64,000 bases of DNA, taken from the NCBI GenBank assembly GCA_003332265.1, contig QPGA01000001.1:79358-143357 (forward strand), given 5' to 3'. Origin of the DNA: Candidatus Accumulibacter meliphilus. Its GTDB lineage: Bacteria; Pseudomonadota; Gammaproteobacteria; Burkholderiales; Rhodocyclaceae. The notes under the pieces were generated by a model. It was not told the origin of the DNA. It made no database searches and saw nothing but the letters and a program-made list of their open reading frames with translations. The translations under genes were made by a program, and so were the position numbers. Positions 43,292-53,567 of the stretch are shown here, piece by piece. How positions within the stretch are numbered: position 1 is the first letter of the stretch; each line of letters starts with the position of its first letter.

Positions 43292-44755
43292 GTGATCAGA
43301 ATGATTTGTGCCGCAGTGTCCTTGACCGTTGCGGTTTTTTTGGGGAGTTCTTCGCCGCTCCGGGCGGAGGGACTTCCGGAGCTTGGCGACGCGTCGCGAG
43401 TCGACTTTTCGCCGCAACTTGAACGCAAGATCGGTGAGCAGATCTTCAACCAGATACGTGCGCATGAGCCGAGTTATGTTGACGACCCCGAAGTCAGTGA
43501 CTACCTGAATTCCCTTGGCGGCCGGCTGGTTGCGGCGAGCTCTAACGCGGCAGGCAATTACTATTTCTTTGCGATTCGTGACAACACCGTGAACGCTTTC
43601 GCGATGTTTGGCGGGTTCATCGGGGTCAACACCGGTACGCTGCTTACCGCACAATCGGAGTCCGAGCTGGCCGGCGTGATCGCTCACGAGATCTCGCACG
43701 TCAGCCAGAGTCACCTTGCCCGGCAGATCGCCAGGGAGAAGCAGAGCTCGATCGCCACCATGGTCGCCATGGCCGCTGGTGTTCTTGCTGCGCGCTCTAA
43801 CTCGCAGGTGGCGACGGCGGCGATCGCTTCGGCGCAGGCGGCGTCGATACAGTCGCAATTGGCCTACAGTCGCGACTTCGAGCGCGAGGCTGATCGGCTG
43901 GGCTACCAGACGCTGGCCAAGGCCGGCTACGACGTGCGCGGCATGGGCGACTTCTTTGGCCGCATGCAGTTGGCCGGGCGGGTGTACGAGAACAACGCGC
44001 CGGTTTATCTGCGCTCGCATCCGCTGACTGTAGAACGCATCTCCGACATGCAGAACCGGTCGCAGAATGCCTCCTATCGACAGGTTGCCGACGGCGCTGA
44101 TTTCTACCTGGTGCGCGCCAAGCTGCGGGCGCAAGCGGTGCCGCCTGGCGAGGCTGTCAGCGAGTTCAGCAAGCAGTTGCGCGAAAAGAAATATGCTTCG
44201 GAGGTGGCCACCCGCTACGGTCTCACGTATTCGCTACTACAGGCCAAGGACATCGCCGCTGCGCAGAAGGAGCTTGGCGCGCTGTTGGCGCTCAAAGTGT
44301 CGTCGCCAATGATCTCCGGGCTAGCGGCGCGAACGGAAATTGCCTCTGGAAATCAGGCCGGCGCCGCGAAGATCTATCGCGACGCCCTGCAACGCTATCC
44401 ACAGTCAAAGGCTTTGGTTTACGGGTACGCTGAAGCTCTGCTGGCGGGGCGGCAATACGAGCAGAGCTTGCAGTTCCTGGAATCGCAGCTGCAGCTCTAC
44501 AGCTCGGACTACAAACTCTACGGCTTGCAGGCGAAAACTTACGCGGCGTTAGGGAAGCGCCTGCAGCAACACCGTGCACAGGCAGAGTTCTACCTGCTGC
44601 AGGGGCAGTTGGGTGCGGCGGTCGAACAGTTGCAGTTCGCGCAACAGGCGGGCGACGGCGACTTTTACGAGAAGTCCGCGGTCGACGCGCGCCTGCGCGA
44701 CCTGCGCGTGCTGTTGGCCGAAGAGGCAAAAGAGAAGCGCTTGAATGGCGGTTAG
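43292..44755 (+). CDS. BepA-like periplasmic M48 metalloprotease with TPR repeats
   Basis: An exported protease and chaperone for outer-membrane proteins, of the BepA/YfgC type. GTG 43292 follows a GGGAG site and gives 487 residues with a signal peptide (about 1-25). The zinc motif HEISH (about 132-136) is intact, with the third ligand in the READRLG region. The C-terminal half is TPR-like. tusA starts 50 bases later. Confidence 0.9.
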   Translation: MIRMICAAVSLTVAVFLGSSSPLRAEGLPELGDASRVDFSPQLERKIGEQIFNQIRAHEPSYVDDPEVSDYLNSLGGRLVAASSNAAGNYYFFAIRDNTVNAFAMFGGFIGVNTGTLLTAQSESELAGVIAHEISHVSQSHLARQIAREKQSSIATMVAMAAGVLAARSNSQVATAAIASAQAASIQSQLAYSRDFEREADRLGYQTLAKAGYDVRGMGDFFGRMQLAGRVYENNAPVYLRSHPLTVERISDMQNRSQNASYRQVADGADFYLVRAKLRAQAVPPGEAVSEFSKQLREKKYASEVATRYGLTYSLLQAKDIAAAQKELGALLALKVSSPMISGLAARTEIASGNQAGAAKIYRDALQRYPQSKALVYGYAEALLAGRQYEQSLQFLESQLQLYSSDYKLYGLQAKTYAALGKRLQQHRAQAEFYLLQGQLGAAVEQLQFAQQAGDGDFYEKSAVDARLRDLRVLLAEEAKEKRLNGG

Positions 44756-44805
44756 GATGCTTGGAGCGCTTAGAATACGCACTCAATTCTGTTCTGGACC
44801 TGACC

Positions 44806-45033
44806 ATGCATTGCGATCGAGAGCTCGACGTCAAGGGGTTGAAGTGCCCACTGCCGATTCTGCGTACGAAGAAAGCGCTATCCGAGATGTCGCCGGGTGA
44901 AGTGCTGCACGTACTGGCGACTGATCCGGGTTCGGTCAAGGACTTCCAGGCTTTCGCCAAACAGACCGGTAATGAGTTGCTGTCGAACGGCGAAAGCAAT
45001 CAGATCTTCGAGTTCTATCTCAAGCGCAAATAG
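44806..45033 (+). CDS. tusA: TusA-family sulfur carrier
   Basis: 75 residues of the SirA/TusA family, which relay persulfide sulfur for tRNA thiolation and other uses. The active cysteine is in LKCPLPIL (Cys14). ATG 44806 gives the family length; the upstream open frame is not conserved. Confidence 0.92.
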   Translation: MHCDRELDVKGLKCPLPILRTKKALSEMSPGEVLHVLATDPGSVKDFQAFAKQTGNELLSNGESNQIFEFYLKRK

Positions 45034-45109
45034 AGCCAGGTGTCTGCGCAGTAGCGCTTCAGCCTGCCCCGCTGCGCGCGCGTTGCGCGCACGGTCGATG
45101 CGCTGACTG

Positions 45110-46888
45110 ATGCTTGCTGGCCCTCCGTTCGCGCTGTTTGACGGCGATGCCGGCAGCGCCGTTCTGCTGACGGGTTTGCAGCACGCCTTTGCTGTTGATG
45201 CTAGCGCCGATCCTCGGGCCGCGTTCGGCGCGATTGAAGCGGCGCTCGCGCTTGGTCAGTGGGTCGCTCTGGCGGCCGACTACGCGCTGGGCGCATGCTT
45301 CGAGGCGACGGTTCCGCCCGCGCCCTGCGGCCGGCCGGTGTTGCGCGTCTGGCTGTTCGCCGACGCTCGCGTGCTCGATGCGCCGGGGATCGACGCTTTC
45401 CTTGTCGAGCAGTTGGCTGCCTTGCCCGAGTACCAACAGACAGCCGGGGTGGCCGACCTGTCTGCGGCGGTCGATGCCGAGAAGTACGCTGCGCAGGTCA
45501 GTCAGATTCGTCGCTGGATTGGCGACGGCGATTGCTACCAGATCAACCTCACTTTTCCGCTGACTTTCGCGCTTTACGGACACCCGCTGGCGCTCTATGC
45601 GCGCCTGCGCGAACGTCAGCCGGTTCGCTATGGAGGCTTTCTCGGCTGCGGCGAGGAAACCATCCTTTCCTTTTCGCCGGAGTTGTTTTTCGAGCGTGTC
45701 GGCGAGCGGGTCGTGACCCGGCCGATGAAAGGAACGGCACCGCGCGGCCGGACAGCGCTCGAAGATCAGGTGAATCGGGTGGCTCTGCTGGCGTCGGCCA
45801 AGGAGCGGGCAGAAAACATCATGATCGTCGATCTGCTGCGTAACGACCTGGGACGCCTGGCGCAACCCGGCAAGGTGCAAGTCGAAGCCTTATGTGAGGC
45901 GGAGGACTACCCAACTCTGTGGCAGATGGTGTCTACGGTCGCCGCGGACCTGCCAGGCGTCGGCATCGCAGACATTTTTGCGGCCCTGTTTCCCTGCGGT
46001 TCGATCACCGGCGCACCGAAAATCAGGGCCATGCAGCGCATCGCAGAGCTCGAAGCGTCAGCGCGCGGGCTGTACACCGGCAGCCTGGGTTGGTTGGCGC
46101 CGAATGGCGACGCTCGCTTCAATGTCGCCATTCGTACCCTCGAAGTCGCTGCCGATGGCCAGGCCCGACTCGGTGTCGGCAGTGGTATCGTGATCGATGC
46201 CGATGCGGCGCGCGAGTACGCGGAATGCCTGTTGAAGGCGAGCTTCCTGACCGCTTTCGATCCGGGTTTCGAACTCGTCGAAACGCTGCGCCTGGAAGAG
46301 GGCGTGTACCCACTGCTGGCCCTGCATCTCGAGCGCCTGCAGGCGTCTGCCCGCAGCCTCGGTTTTGCCTGCCGGCTGGCCGAGGTTTCCGTGGCGCTGG
46401 CCGCCGCGGCGGCCGCGCGACCGCAAGCTTTGTTTCGCGTTCGTCTGAGCCTGGCACACGATGGCAGCTGCCATCTCGTGGTCGCCGCCTTGCAGGAAGA
46501 TACCACGAAGCGGTGGCGCGTCTGTCTGGCTTCCGAAGCGCTGCCTGTCGACGACTACCTGCTACGCCACAAGACCACGGCGCGCGTCCGCTACGACCGT
46601 GCGCTGGCGGCCTTGGCCGAACGGCCCGGGCTGTTCGACGCCATTTTTCTGAATACGCGCGGCGAGGTTTGCGAAGGCGCGCGCAGCAACGTCTTCGTCG
46701 AGCGCGACGGCCTGCTGCTGACGCCGCCGCTGGCCTGCGGACTACTGCCCGGCGTCATGCGGCGCACGCTGCTCGAGTCCGGACGCGCGGTAGAGCAGGT
46801 GTTGCGGCGCGAAGACTTGTTGCAGGCGCCGGCCTTGTACGTCGGCAACGCCTTGCGTGGCCTGTTGCCGGTCGTGCTTGACGTTTAA
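45110..46888 (+). CDS. pabB: Aminodeoxychorismate synthase I - aminodeoxychorismate lyase fusion
   Basis: Two enzymes of p-aminobenzoate synthesis in one 592-residue chain. The N-terminal part (about 1-390) is the chorismate-binding PabB domain, with RPMKGTAPRGR, NIMIVDLLRNDLGR and GSITGAPKIRAM. The C-terminal part (about 395-592) is a PLP-dependent PabC lyase, with the Schiff-base lysine in RHKTTARVRYDRAL and NVFVERDGLLLTPPL. The product feeds folP at 3999. Its TAA stop forms the edge of the following repeat. Confidence 0.93.
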   Translation: MLAGPPFALFDGDAGSAVLLTGLQHAFAVDASADPRAAFGAIEAALALGQWVALAADYALGACFEATVPPAPCGRPVLRVWLFADARVLDAPGIDAFLVEQLAALPEYQQTAGVADLSAAVDAEKYAAQVSQIRRWIGDGDCYQINLTFPLTFALYGHPLALYARLRERQPVRYGGFLGCGEETILSFSPELFFERVGERVVTRPMKGTAPRGRTALEDQVNRVALLASAKERAENIMIVDLLRNDLGRLAQPGKVQVEALCEAEDYPTLWQMVSTVAADLPGVGIADIFAALFPCGSITGAPKIRAMQRIAELEASARGLYTGSLGWLAPNGDARFNVAIRTLEVAADGQARLGVGSGIVIDADAAREYAECLLKASFLTAFDPGFELVETLRLEEGVYPLLALHLERLQASARSLGFACRLAEVSVALAAAAAARPQALFRVRLSLAHDGSCHLVVAALQEDTTKRWRVCLASEALPVDDYLLRHKTTARVRYDRALAALAERPGLFDAIFLNTRGEVCEGARSNVFVERDGLLLTPPLACGLLPGVMRRTLLESGRAVEQVLRREDLLQAPALYVGNALRGLLPVVLDV

Positions 46889-47089
46889 TGTGACAGTCGC
46901 GCAAGCGGTTCACGAACCTCCCTTCTCCCCTCGCGGGAGAAGGGTCAGGGGTGAGGCGGGGAATTCAGTGAGCATGCTCCCTGCCCGACGAACGATTCCG
47001 GCGTGCAAGCCGGAATGCGCACTGCAAGTGAGAGGGGGAGACGGTCATCAGTTCATGGTCTGGGGCGTCTCCACTGTCATGACCGTTAA
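46886..47089 (+). repeat. Modular palindromic repeat, copy B (complete)
   Basis: About 204 bases made of successive palindromes: GTGACAGTCGC with a GGTTCAC partner; CCCTTCTCCC with GGGAGAAGGG; GAGCATGCTC; TTCCGGC with GCCGGAA; and ACGGTCAT with ATGACCGT at the end. It begins at the pabB stop codon and ends six bases before the valS stop, filling the whole gap. It shares its order with the copy at 56711 and, less a middle part, with that at 24178. Confidence 0.85.
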
Positions 47090-47094
47090 CCGGG

Positions 47095-49917
47095 TTAGCG
47101 GCGCAAGCGTTCGCGTTGTGGCGTGAGTTTTTCCAGCGTCGCCAGGTAGTCGTCGAGGCGCTTCTTTTCCTGTTCAACCACGGCTGCCGGTGCGCGCGCG
47201 ACGAAGCTTTCGTTGGCGAGTTTGGCTCTGGCCTTGCTGATCTCGCCGCTCAGGCGGGCGATTTCCTTGTCGAGCCGCTCCCCTTCGACGGCGGCGTCGA
47301 TTTCGACCTGCAGCATGAGCCTGGTCTGGCCGACGATGGCCGTCGGTGCGCTGGCGTCGGCGGGCAGGTCGTCGACGATCTGCATTTCTGAAAGCTTGCA
47401 GAGCGGCTTCAGGTAGGGCGCAAAAGTGGCCAGTGCGGCACGGTCGCCACTGGCGAGCAGCGGTACTTTTTGCGCCGGCGAAAGGTTCATCTCGCCGCGC
47501 AGGTTGCGGCAGGCGTAGGCCAGATCCTTCAACTGCTGGACGCTCGCTTCGCTGGCCAGGTCGATTTTCTCCGGTTGCGCCTGCGGATAGGCGGCGAGCA
47601 TCACCGAGTCGTGCGTCTTGCGGCCAGCAATTGGCGCCAGAGCCTGCCAGAGTTCTTCGGTAATGAAGGGCAGCAGCGGGTGTGCCAGGCGCAGGACGGT
47701 TTCCAGCACCCGCGCCAGGGTCCGCCGCGTGGCGCGGATTTCCTGTTCGCTGCCCTGCTGCAACTGGACTTTGGAGAGCTCGACGTACCAGTCGCAGAAC
47801 TCGTCCCAGACGAACTCGTACACCGAGCGCGCCAGCAGGTCGAAGCGATAGTCGGCGAAGTGCTGCGCGACCTCGGCTTCGGTGCGCTGCAGCTTGCTGA
47901 CGATCCAGCGGTCGGCGAAGGAGAAGCGCAGCGCTGGCGAGCAGCTCTCCGGGGTGCAGGCAGCCAGGCCCAGGTCATGCTCGGCGGTGTGCATCAGGAC
48001 GTAGCGTGTCGCGTTCCACAGCTTGTTGCAGAAATTGCGGTAGCCCTCGCAGCGGCTGAGGTCGAACTTTATGTCGCGACCCGGGCTGGCCAGCGACAGG
48101 AAGGTGAAACGCAGGGCGTCGGTACCGAAGGCCTGAATGCCCTCCGGGAACTCCTTGCGCGTGCGCTTCTCTATCTGCGCCGCCTGCTTGGGGTTCATCA
48201 AACCGCTGGTGCGCTTGCCGATCAGGGCGTCGAGATCGATACCGTCGATGAGGTCGATGGGGTCGAGGACATTGCCTTTCGACTTGCTCATCTTCTGGCC
48301 TTCGGCATCGCGGATCAGGCCATGCACGTAGACGTGCTTGAAGGGAATCTTGCCGGTGATATGCCGGGTCATCATCACCATCCGCGCGACCCAGAAGAAA
48401 ATGATATCGAAACCGGTGACCAGCACCGTAGACGGCAAATACAGGTCGAGGGCAGTGTTCGTCTCGGCGGGCCACTGCGGCGTCCAGTCGAGCGTCGAGA
48501 AGGGCCACAGCGCCGACGAGTACCAGGTGTCGAGGACGTCGGGGTCGCGCGCTAGCGGGCCGCTGTAGCCCTGTTCGTCGGCCTGCGCCCTGGCTTCCTC
48601 TTCGTCATGGGCGACGAAGATGCGCCCATCGTCACCGTACCAGGCGGGGATCTGGTGGCCCCACCACAACTGCCGCGAGATGCACCAGTCCTGAATGTTG
48701 TTCAGCCACTGGTTGTAGGTGTTGACCCAGTTTTCGGGGAAGAACTTGATTTCCCCAGAAGCCACGCATTTAAGGGCCTTGCCGGCGATGCTGCTGCCGT
48801 CGGCTCCGGCCTTGCTCATGGCCACGAACCATTGGTCGGTGAGCATCGGTTCGATGACCACGCCGGTGCGGTCGCCGCGTGGCACTTTCAGGGTATGCGG
48901 CTCGATCTTGTCGAGGAAGCCCTGCTTTTCGAGGTCGGCAACGATCTGCTGGCGCGCGGCAAAGCGATCCATGCCCTGGTAGCAAGCCGGCGCATTCTCG
49001 TTGATGCGCGCGTCGAGGGTCAGGATCGGGATCATCGGCAGCTTGTGACGCTGGCCGACCGCGTAGTCGTTGAAGTCGTGGGCCGGAGTAACCTTGACAC
49101 AGCCGGTGCCAAAGGCGAGGTCCACGTAGGCGTCGGCAATGATCGGAATCTCGCGCTCGCAAAGCGGCAGTTTGACCATCTTGCCGAGCAGGTGCCGGTA
49201 ACGCTCGTCTTCCGGATGGACCATCAGGGCGGTATCGCCGAGCATCGTTTCCGGTCGCGTCGTGGCCACGGTCAAGGTCGCACTGCCGTCGCTGAGCGGA
49301 TAACGGATGTGCCAGAGATGCCCCTGCTCTTCTTCCTGCGCGACTTCGAGGTCGGAGACCGCGGTCTGCAGCACGGGATCCCAGTTGACCAGGCGCTTGC
49401 CGCGGTAGATCAGGCCTTCCTGGTACAGGCGGACGAAAGTCTCGGTGACCGTCGTCGACAGGCCGGCATCCATCGTGAAGCGTTCGCGGCTCCAGTCGGG
49501 AGAGGTACCAAGGCGGCGCATCTGCCGGGTGATGGTGTTGCCGGAAAACTCCTTCCACTGCCAGACTTTTTCAAGGAACTTCTCGCGGCCGAGGTCGTGC
49601 CGGGAGACTCCCTGTGCGTCGAGCTGGCGCTCGACGACGATCTGCGTGGCGATGCCAGCGTGATCCGTTCCGGGTTGCCACAGGGTGTTGTCACCACGCA
49701 TGCGATGGTAGCGGGTGAGCGCGTCCATGATCGCCTGGTTGAAGCCGTGCCCCATGTGCAGGGTGCCGGTGACGTTCGGTGGTGGCAGCAGGATGCAGAA
49801 AGCGTCTTCGGGTTTCTTGTCGGTATCGAGGCCGGCTCCGAAGTAGCCTCTGGCTTCCCATTCGGGGTACCAGCGACGCTCGATATCAGCCGGTTCAAAG
49901 CTCTTGGCAAGTTCCAT
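47095..49917 (-). CDS. valS: Valyl-tRNA synthetase
   Basis: Class Ia synthetase charging tRNA-Val. 940 residues, full length. HIGH-type motif [14 protein letters not shown] near the N-terminus, the CP1 editing domain (about 190-340), KMSKS in [11 protein letters not shown], the anticodon-binding domain, and a C-terminal coiled coil. It converges with the pabB fusion, separated by repeat copy B. Confidence 0.98.
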   Translation of the reverse strand: MELAKSFEPADIERRWYPEWEARGYFGAGLDTDKKPEDAFCILLPPPNVTGTLHMGHGFNQAIMDALTRYHRMRGDNTLWQPGTDHAGIATQIVVERQLDAQGVSRHDLGREKFLEKVWQWKEFSGNTITRQMRRLGTSPDWSRERFTMDAGLSTTVTETFVRLYQEGLIYRGKRLVNWDPVLQTAVSDLEVAQEEEQGHLWHIRYPLSDGSATLTVATTRPETMLGDTALMVHPEDERYRHLLGKMVKLPLCEREIPIIADAYVDLAFGTGCVKVTPAHDFNDYAVGQRHKLPMIPILTLDARINENAPACYQGMDRFAARQQIVADLEKQGFLDKIEPHTLKVPRGDRTGVVIEPMLTDQWFVAMSKAGADGSSIAGKALKCVASGEIKFFPENWVNTYNQWLNNIQDWCISRQLWWGHQIPAWYGDDGRIFVAHDEEEARAQADEQGYSGPLARDPDVLDTWYSSALWPFSTLDWTPQWPAETNTALDLYLPSTVLVTGFDIIFFWVARMVMMTRHITGKIPFKHVYVHGLIRDAEGQKMSKSKGNVLDPIDLIDGIDLDALIGKRTSGLMNPKQAAQIEKRTRKEFPEGIQAFGTDALRFTFLSLASPGRDIKFDLSRCEGYRNFCNKLWNATRYVLMHTAEHDLGLAACTPESCSPALRFSFADRWIVSKLQRTEAEVAQHFADYRFDLLARSVYEFVWDEFCDWYVELSKVQLQQGSEQEIRATRRTLARVLETVLRLAHPLLPFITEELWQALAPIAGRKTHDSVMLAAYPQAQPEKIDLASEASVQQLKDLAYACRNLRGEMNLSPAQKVPLLASGDRAALATFAPYLKPLCKLSEMQIVDDLPADASAPTAIVGQTRLMLQVEIDAAVEGERLDKEIARLSGEISKARAKLANESFVARAPAAVVEQEKKRLDDYLATLEKLTPQRERLRR

Positions 49918-50002
49918 GGAGGATGGGGCGGGTGGATTTCAGGAGCGCGCATTATAGCGGATCGCGCTGAGGCTCCGGGCCGTGATGCGGACCCTGTCCG
50001 AG

Positions 50003-50497
50003 CTACTCCGGATCGGCTGCGCCAGCTTCGCTGCCCACTGGTTCTTCCAGCGGCAGTTGAAGTTGCCCGCGCTGGGCGACGAAGTCACGTGCGGCCATGG
50101 CGATACTCGCTTCGATACCCTGGCGCAAGTGCTCGGCCGCCTCGGCTGCGGCAGCCTCCACCAGTGCCGGCAAGGCCGCAGCCAGATGGCGGTCGATGAG
50201 TTGTGCAAGCTCGGTGGCAAGTATCGGGCGCAGGTCCGCAGCGAGATCATCGACGCTCGGCTCGGGCTCGGGTTCCGCGGTCACGACGACATCGGTCAAT
50301 AGCGGCAGGTCATCGTCTGCGCTGCTCCCGAAGGGAAAGCGCTGGCCGCCGTCTGAATGGTCGCTATCCGGCGAGGCCAGGAAGCTGCGCCGGCGGCGCA
50401 TCGGGCGCGGGCTGCTCGGGCGCCCGCCGCGCCCCGCGCCGTTGTCCGCGTTGATCAGCGAGTTGGCCCGGCTGAGCAGGTCTTCGTCATTGGCCAT
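50003..50497 (-). CDS. Hypothetical protein overlapping holC
   Basis: About 164 residues from ATG 50497 (MANDEDLLSRANSL); earlier starts at 50521 and 50599 are open but lie deeper in holC. A basic arginine-rich stretch (about 25-40) is followed by an acidic linker (TAEPEPEPSVDD) and a C-terminal amphipathic helical region, alanine-rich (about 90-135). No family recognised. It overlaps the end of holC by 11 bases and lies between holC and valS, a place where a DUF-type small helical protein is common in this group of bacteria. Confidence 0.7.
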   Translation of the reverse strand: MANDEDLLSRANSLINADNGAGRGGRPSSPRPMRRRRSFLASPDSDHSDGGQRFPFGSSADDDLPLLTDVVVTAEPEPEPSVDDLAADLRPILATELAQLIDRHLAAALPALVEAAAAEAAEHLRQGIEASIAMAARDFVAQRGQLQLPLEEPVGSEAGAADPE

Positions 50498-50921
50498 CAG
50501 TTTTTCCTGAGCAGTCGACATATCTGACCGCGTAGCCACGATCCTTGTAGAAGCGGGCACGCTGGCGGCCGTCGGCGCGTTCTTCCTCGCCCTGGCCAAC
50601 TATTTCGATCAGACTCGCAAAGCGCGAAAAGCCTGGCGGTACGTCGTTGGAGAGGTTGAAAAGCCGTTCGTCGTGCGGCAGGGACTCCAGGCTGCTGGCG
50701 ATCAGCACTGGCGTTTCGGCGGCCAGCGGCGAGTCGGCAGCAACGTGCGGGACGAAGCTCGTCGGCGCTTGCGCCCACAACTGCCGGTCGAGCTCGGCAG
50801 CGATGTCGGCGTCAGGGGCATAGACCAGCAAGGGCTTTTTCTGGGCGCAGGCCTTTCCGATCAGGGCGGCGGTCGCGCCGATGCGGTTCGCTGCGTTGTG
50901 GTAGAAGAACACTTGCGTCAC
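50487..50921 (-). CDS. holC: DNA polymerase III subunit chi
   Basis: Clamp-loader accessory subunit that contacts SSB. GTG 50921 overlaps the pepA stop by four bases and gives 144 residues beginning VTQVFFYHNA. The pattern ALIGKACAQKKPLLVYAPD and a C-terminal FYKDRGYAVRYVDC match the family. The frame open to 51095 lies inside pepA and is rejected. Confidence 0.9.
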   Translation of the reverse strand: MTQVFFYHNAANRIGATAALIGKACAQKKPLLVYAPDADIAAELDRQLWAQAPTSFVPHVAADSPLAAETPVLIASSLESLPHDERLFNLSNDVPPGFSRFASLIEIVGQGEEERADGRQRARFYKDRGYAVRYVDCSGKTDGQ

Positions 50922-52414
50922 TGGAGTTTTCCGGCACGCTTCAGCAAATAGTGCATCAGTAGCGGCACCGGTCGTCCGGTGGCTCCTTTGTCGGCGCCTG
51001 AGGTCCACGCGGTGCCAGCGATGTCGAGGTGCGCCCAGACGTATTTTTTGGTGAAGCGGGCCAGAAAACAGGCGGCAGTGATGCTGCCGCCCCAACGGCC
51101 GCCGATGTTGGCCATGTCGGCGAAGGGACTCTTGAGCAGTTCCTGGTAGTCGTTCCAGAGCGGCATTTGCCAGGCACGGTCATGGGCTTCATCACCGGCA
51201 TGTTCCAGTTCCCGGGCCAGCGTATCGTTGTTGGCGAACAGGCCGGTGGCGACATGACCAAGCGCGATGACGCAGGCGCCGGTGAGAGTGGCAACATCGA
51301 TCACCGTGTCCGGTTCGAAGCGCGCGGCGTAGGTCAGCGCATCACAGAGAAGCAGGCGCCCTTCAGCGTCGGTGTTGAGAATTTCGATGGTTTGTCCGGA
51401 CATCGAAGTGACGATGTCTCCCGGTCGGCTGGCGCCGCCGCCGGGCATGTTTTCCGTGCTAGGCACGATCACCGTCAGGTTGAGCGGTAGTTTCATCAGT
51501 GCCGCGGCTTTGATCGTGCCGAGTACGCTGGCAGCGCCGCACATATCGTATTTCATCTCGTCCATGTCGGGCGCTGGCTTGAGCGAGATGCCGCCGCTAT
51601 CGAAAGTGACGCCCTTGCCGACCAGTACTACCGGCTTCTCGTCGTTCTTGCCGCCCTTGTACTGCAGGACGATGAGCTTCGGAGCCTGGTGCGAGCTCTG
51701 CGCGACCGAGAGCAGCGCGTGCATGCCCAGCGCAGCCATCTCCTCGCGTTCGAGAATCTGGCACTCGATTTTGTGCTCGTCCGCCAGCTGTTGTGCGATT
51801 TTCGCGAGATAGCTTGGGGTGCATACGTTACCGGGCAGGTTGGCCAGATCCTTGGTCAGCGACACGCCTTCGGCGATGGCTTGTCCTTCGCACAGCGCTT
51901 CTTCTGCCGCGGCCAGTTCGTTGCGGCGATCGACAATGAAGGTCAGCTTGCGCAGCGGGCGACGCACTTTGTCCTTCTTGCTCTTGAACTGGTCAAAGCG
52001 ATAGACGGTCTGCTGTGCGACAAGGGCTGCCTGGCGTACGCGCCAGGCAGCGCTGCGTTTGCGGACGCTGGTTTCGGTCAGGAAGACCGTGCCATCGAAG
52101 GAGCCGGTTTCGTTGAGGGTTCTCACCGCGCTGCGAATTGCGTCGCAGTATTCCCGATCGCCAAATTCCTTTTCCTTGCCGAGGCCGACCAGCAGCACGC
52201 GGTCGCAGAGCGTCCCGGGAACGTTGTGCAGCAGCAAGGTAGTGCCGGCCTTGCCCTCCATGTCGCCGCGGCGAATGATGTCCGAGAGGTGACTGCGCGC
52301 TGCGTTGTCGATGAGCTCGGCGGCCAGCGTCAGCTTGCGAGGTTCGAAAACGCCGACTACCACGCAGGCGCTGCGCTGCTTCTCCGGGTTACCGCTTTTT
52401 ATGCTAAATTCCAC
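50918..52414 (-). CDS. pepA: Leucyl aminopeptidase (M17)
   Basis: Zinc or manganese aminopeptidase that trims peptides; relatives also bind DNA. GTG 52414 with GGGAGG upstream gives 498 residues. The metal and catalytic motifs VGKGVTFDSGGISLKP and NTDAEGRLLL are intact. Cytoplasmic hexamer in relatives. Divergent from lptF with 73 bases between the starts. Confidence 0.95.
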   Translation of the reverse strand: MEFSIKSGNPEKQRSACVVVGVFEPRKLTLAAELIDNAARSHLSDIIRRGDMEGKAGTTLLLHNVPGTLCDRVLLVGLGKEKEFGDREYCDAIRSAVRTLNETGSFDGTVFLTETSVRKRSAAWRVRQAALVAQQTVYRFDQFKSKKDKVRRPLRKLTFIVDRRNELAAAEEALCEGQAIAEGVSLTKDLANLPGNVCTPSYLAKIAQQLADEHKIECQILEREEMAALGMHALLSVAQSSHQAPKLIVLQYKGGKNDEKPVVLVGKGVTFDSGGISLKPAPDMDEMKYDMCGAASVLGTIKAAALMKLPLNLTVIVPSTENMPGGGASRPGDIVTSMSGQTIEILNTDAEGRLLLCDALTYAARFEPDTVIDVATLTGACVIALGHVATGLFANNDTLARELEHAGDEAHDRAWQMPLWNDYQELLKSPFADMANIGGRWGGSITAACFLARFTKKYVWAHLDIAGTAWTSGADKGATGRPVPLLMHYLLKRAGKLQ

Positions 52415-52487
52415 TCGCCCTCCCGAGGACCCGCGTGTTTCGTCGAAAACGCCGATTATCACTGCAGTTTTTCACCAAAGTCAAAAA

Positions 52488-53567
52488 ATGATCTTTCAGC
52501 GCGCTGTCCGACGTGAGTTCGCCCACTCGACGGCCGGTGTCTTCATTGCGCTTTTTGCGATCATGGTGACCACGCAGCTGATTCGCTTGCTGAACGAGGC
52601 GGCACAGGGCGACGTCGATCCGGGTGCCGTGGTCGCCCTGCTTGGTTTCGCGTCGCTCAATTATCTCCCGCCACTGTTGTCGCTGTCCTTGTTCGTGGCC
52701 ATTCTGCTGTCCATTTCCCGTAGCTATCGTGACTCAGAGATGGTGGTCTGGTTCTCTGCCGGGCTGTCGCTGACGGCCTGGGTGCGACCGGTACTTACCT
52801 TCGCCCTGCCCCTGGTGCTCACCATCGCTGCCCTGTCGCTGCTTCTCTCACCCTGGGCCTTGTCGCAAAGCGCCGAATACCGGGGCAAGTTGAGCAACCG
52901 TAAGGATGCCGGGCAGATCTCGCCGGGCACGTTTCAGGAGTCGTCGGCGGGGGACCGGGTGGTTTTTGTCGAGGCCGTGGCCGAGGATACGAGCCACGTT
53001 CGCAACGTGTTTGTCAGTGAAACTGCGCCCGAGCGCCTGGGGGTGACGATGGCCAGAACCGGTCATCAGGAGACGGCGGCCAATGGTGATCGCTTCATCG
53101 TCCTGGAGAATGGGCGTCGTTACGAGCTTGAGCCCGGTGTGGTGGGTTTTCGAATTCTGGAATATGCGCGCTATGCCGTTCGCTTGGAGACTAGGGAAGC
53201 GGATGGCATAAAGCAGACGCCAAAGAGCATGCCTACGCTGGAGCTGTTGCCTCTCAACTTGCCGCGCTATCGGGCGGAGTTGCTATGGCGTGTCGGTATG
53301 CCGCTTTCGGCGGCAGTGCTGGCTCTGCTGGCAATTCCATTGTCCTTCGTCAATCCGCGTGCGGGGCGTTCGGCCAACATGCTCCTGGCGATTCTGGTTT
53401 ATGTGATCTACAACAATCTGCTGACCATCAGCCAGGGCTGGGTGGCCAATGACCAGGTGTCTTTTGCCATTGGCGTGCTGATGGTCCATCTGATGATGCT
53501 GTTTCTCTTGCCGCTCCTCTTCTATCAGCGTATCGCGGTCTCATCTTTCCTGCGTCTCGGGCGATGA
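52488..53567 (+). CDS. lptF: LPS export ABC transporter permease LptF
   Basis: One of two TM subunits of the LptB2FGC complex that extracts LPS from the inner membrane. ATG 52488 gives 359 residues (MIFQRAVRREFAHS), with six TM helices and a periplasmic beta-jellyroll between the third and fourth (about 125-255). The stop overlaps the lptG ATG by four bases. Confidence 0.95.
   Translation: MIFQRAVRREFAHSTAGVFIALFAIMVTTQLIRLLNEAAQGDVDPGAVVALLGFASLNYLPPLLSLSLFVAILLSISRSYRDSEMVVWFSAGLSLTAWVRPVLTFALPLVLTIAALSLLLSPWALSQSAEYRGKLSNRKDAGQISPGTFQESSAGDRVVFVEAVAEDTSHVRNVFVSETAPERLGVTMARTGHQETAANGDRFIVLENGRRYELEPGVVGFRILEYARYAVRLETREADGIKQTPKSMPTLELLPLNLPRYRAELLWRVGMPLSAAVLALLAIPLSFVNPRAGRSANMLLAILVYVIYNNLLTISQGWVANDQVSFAIGVLMVHLMMLFLLPLLFYQRIAVSSFLRLGR

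Noticed and set aside
45059-45880. 273-codon minus-strand frame within the pabB fusion
   Set aside because: Antisense shadow of a clear enzyme gene.
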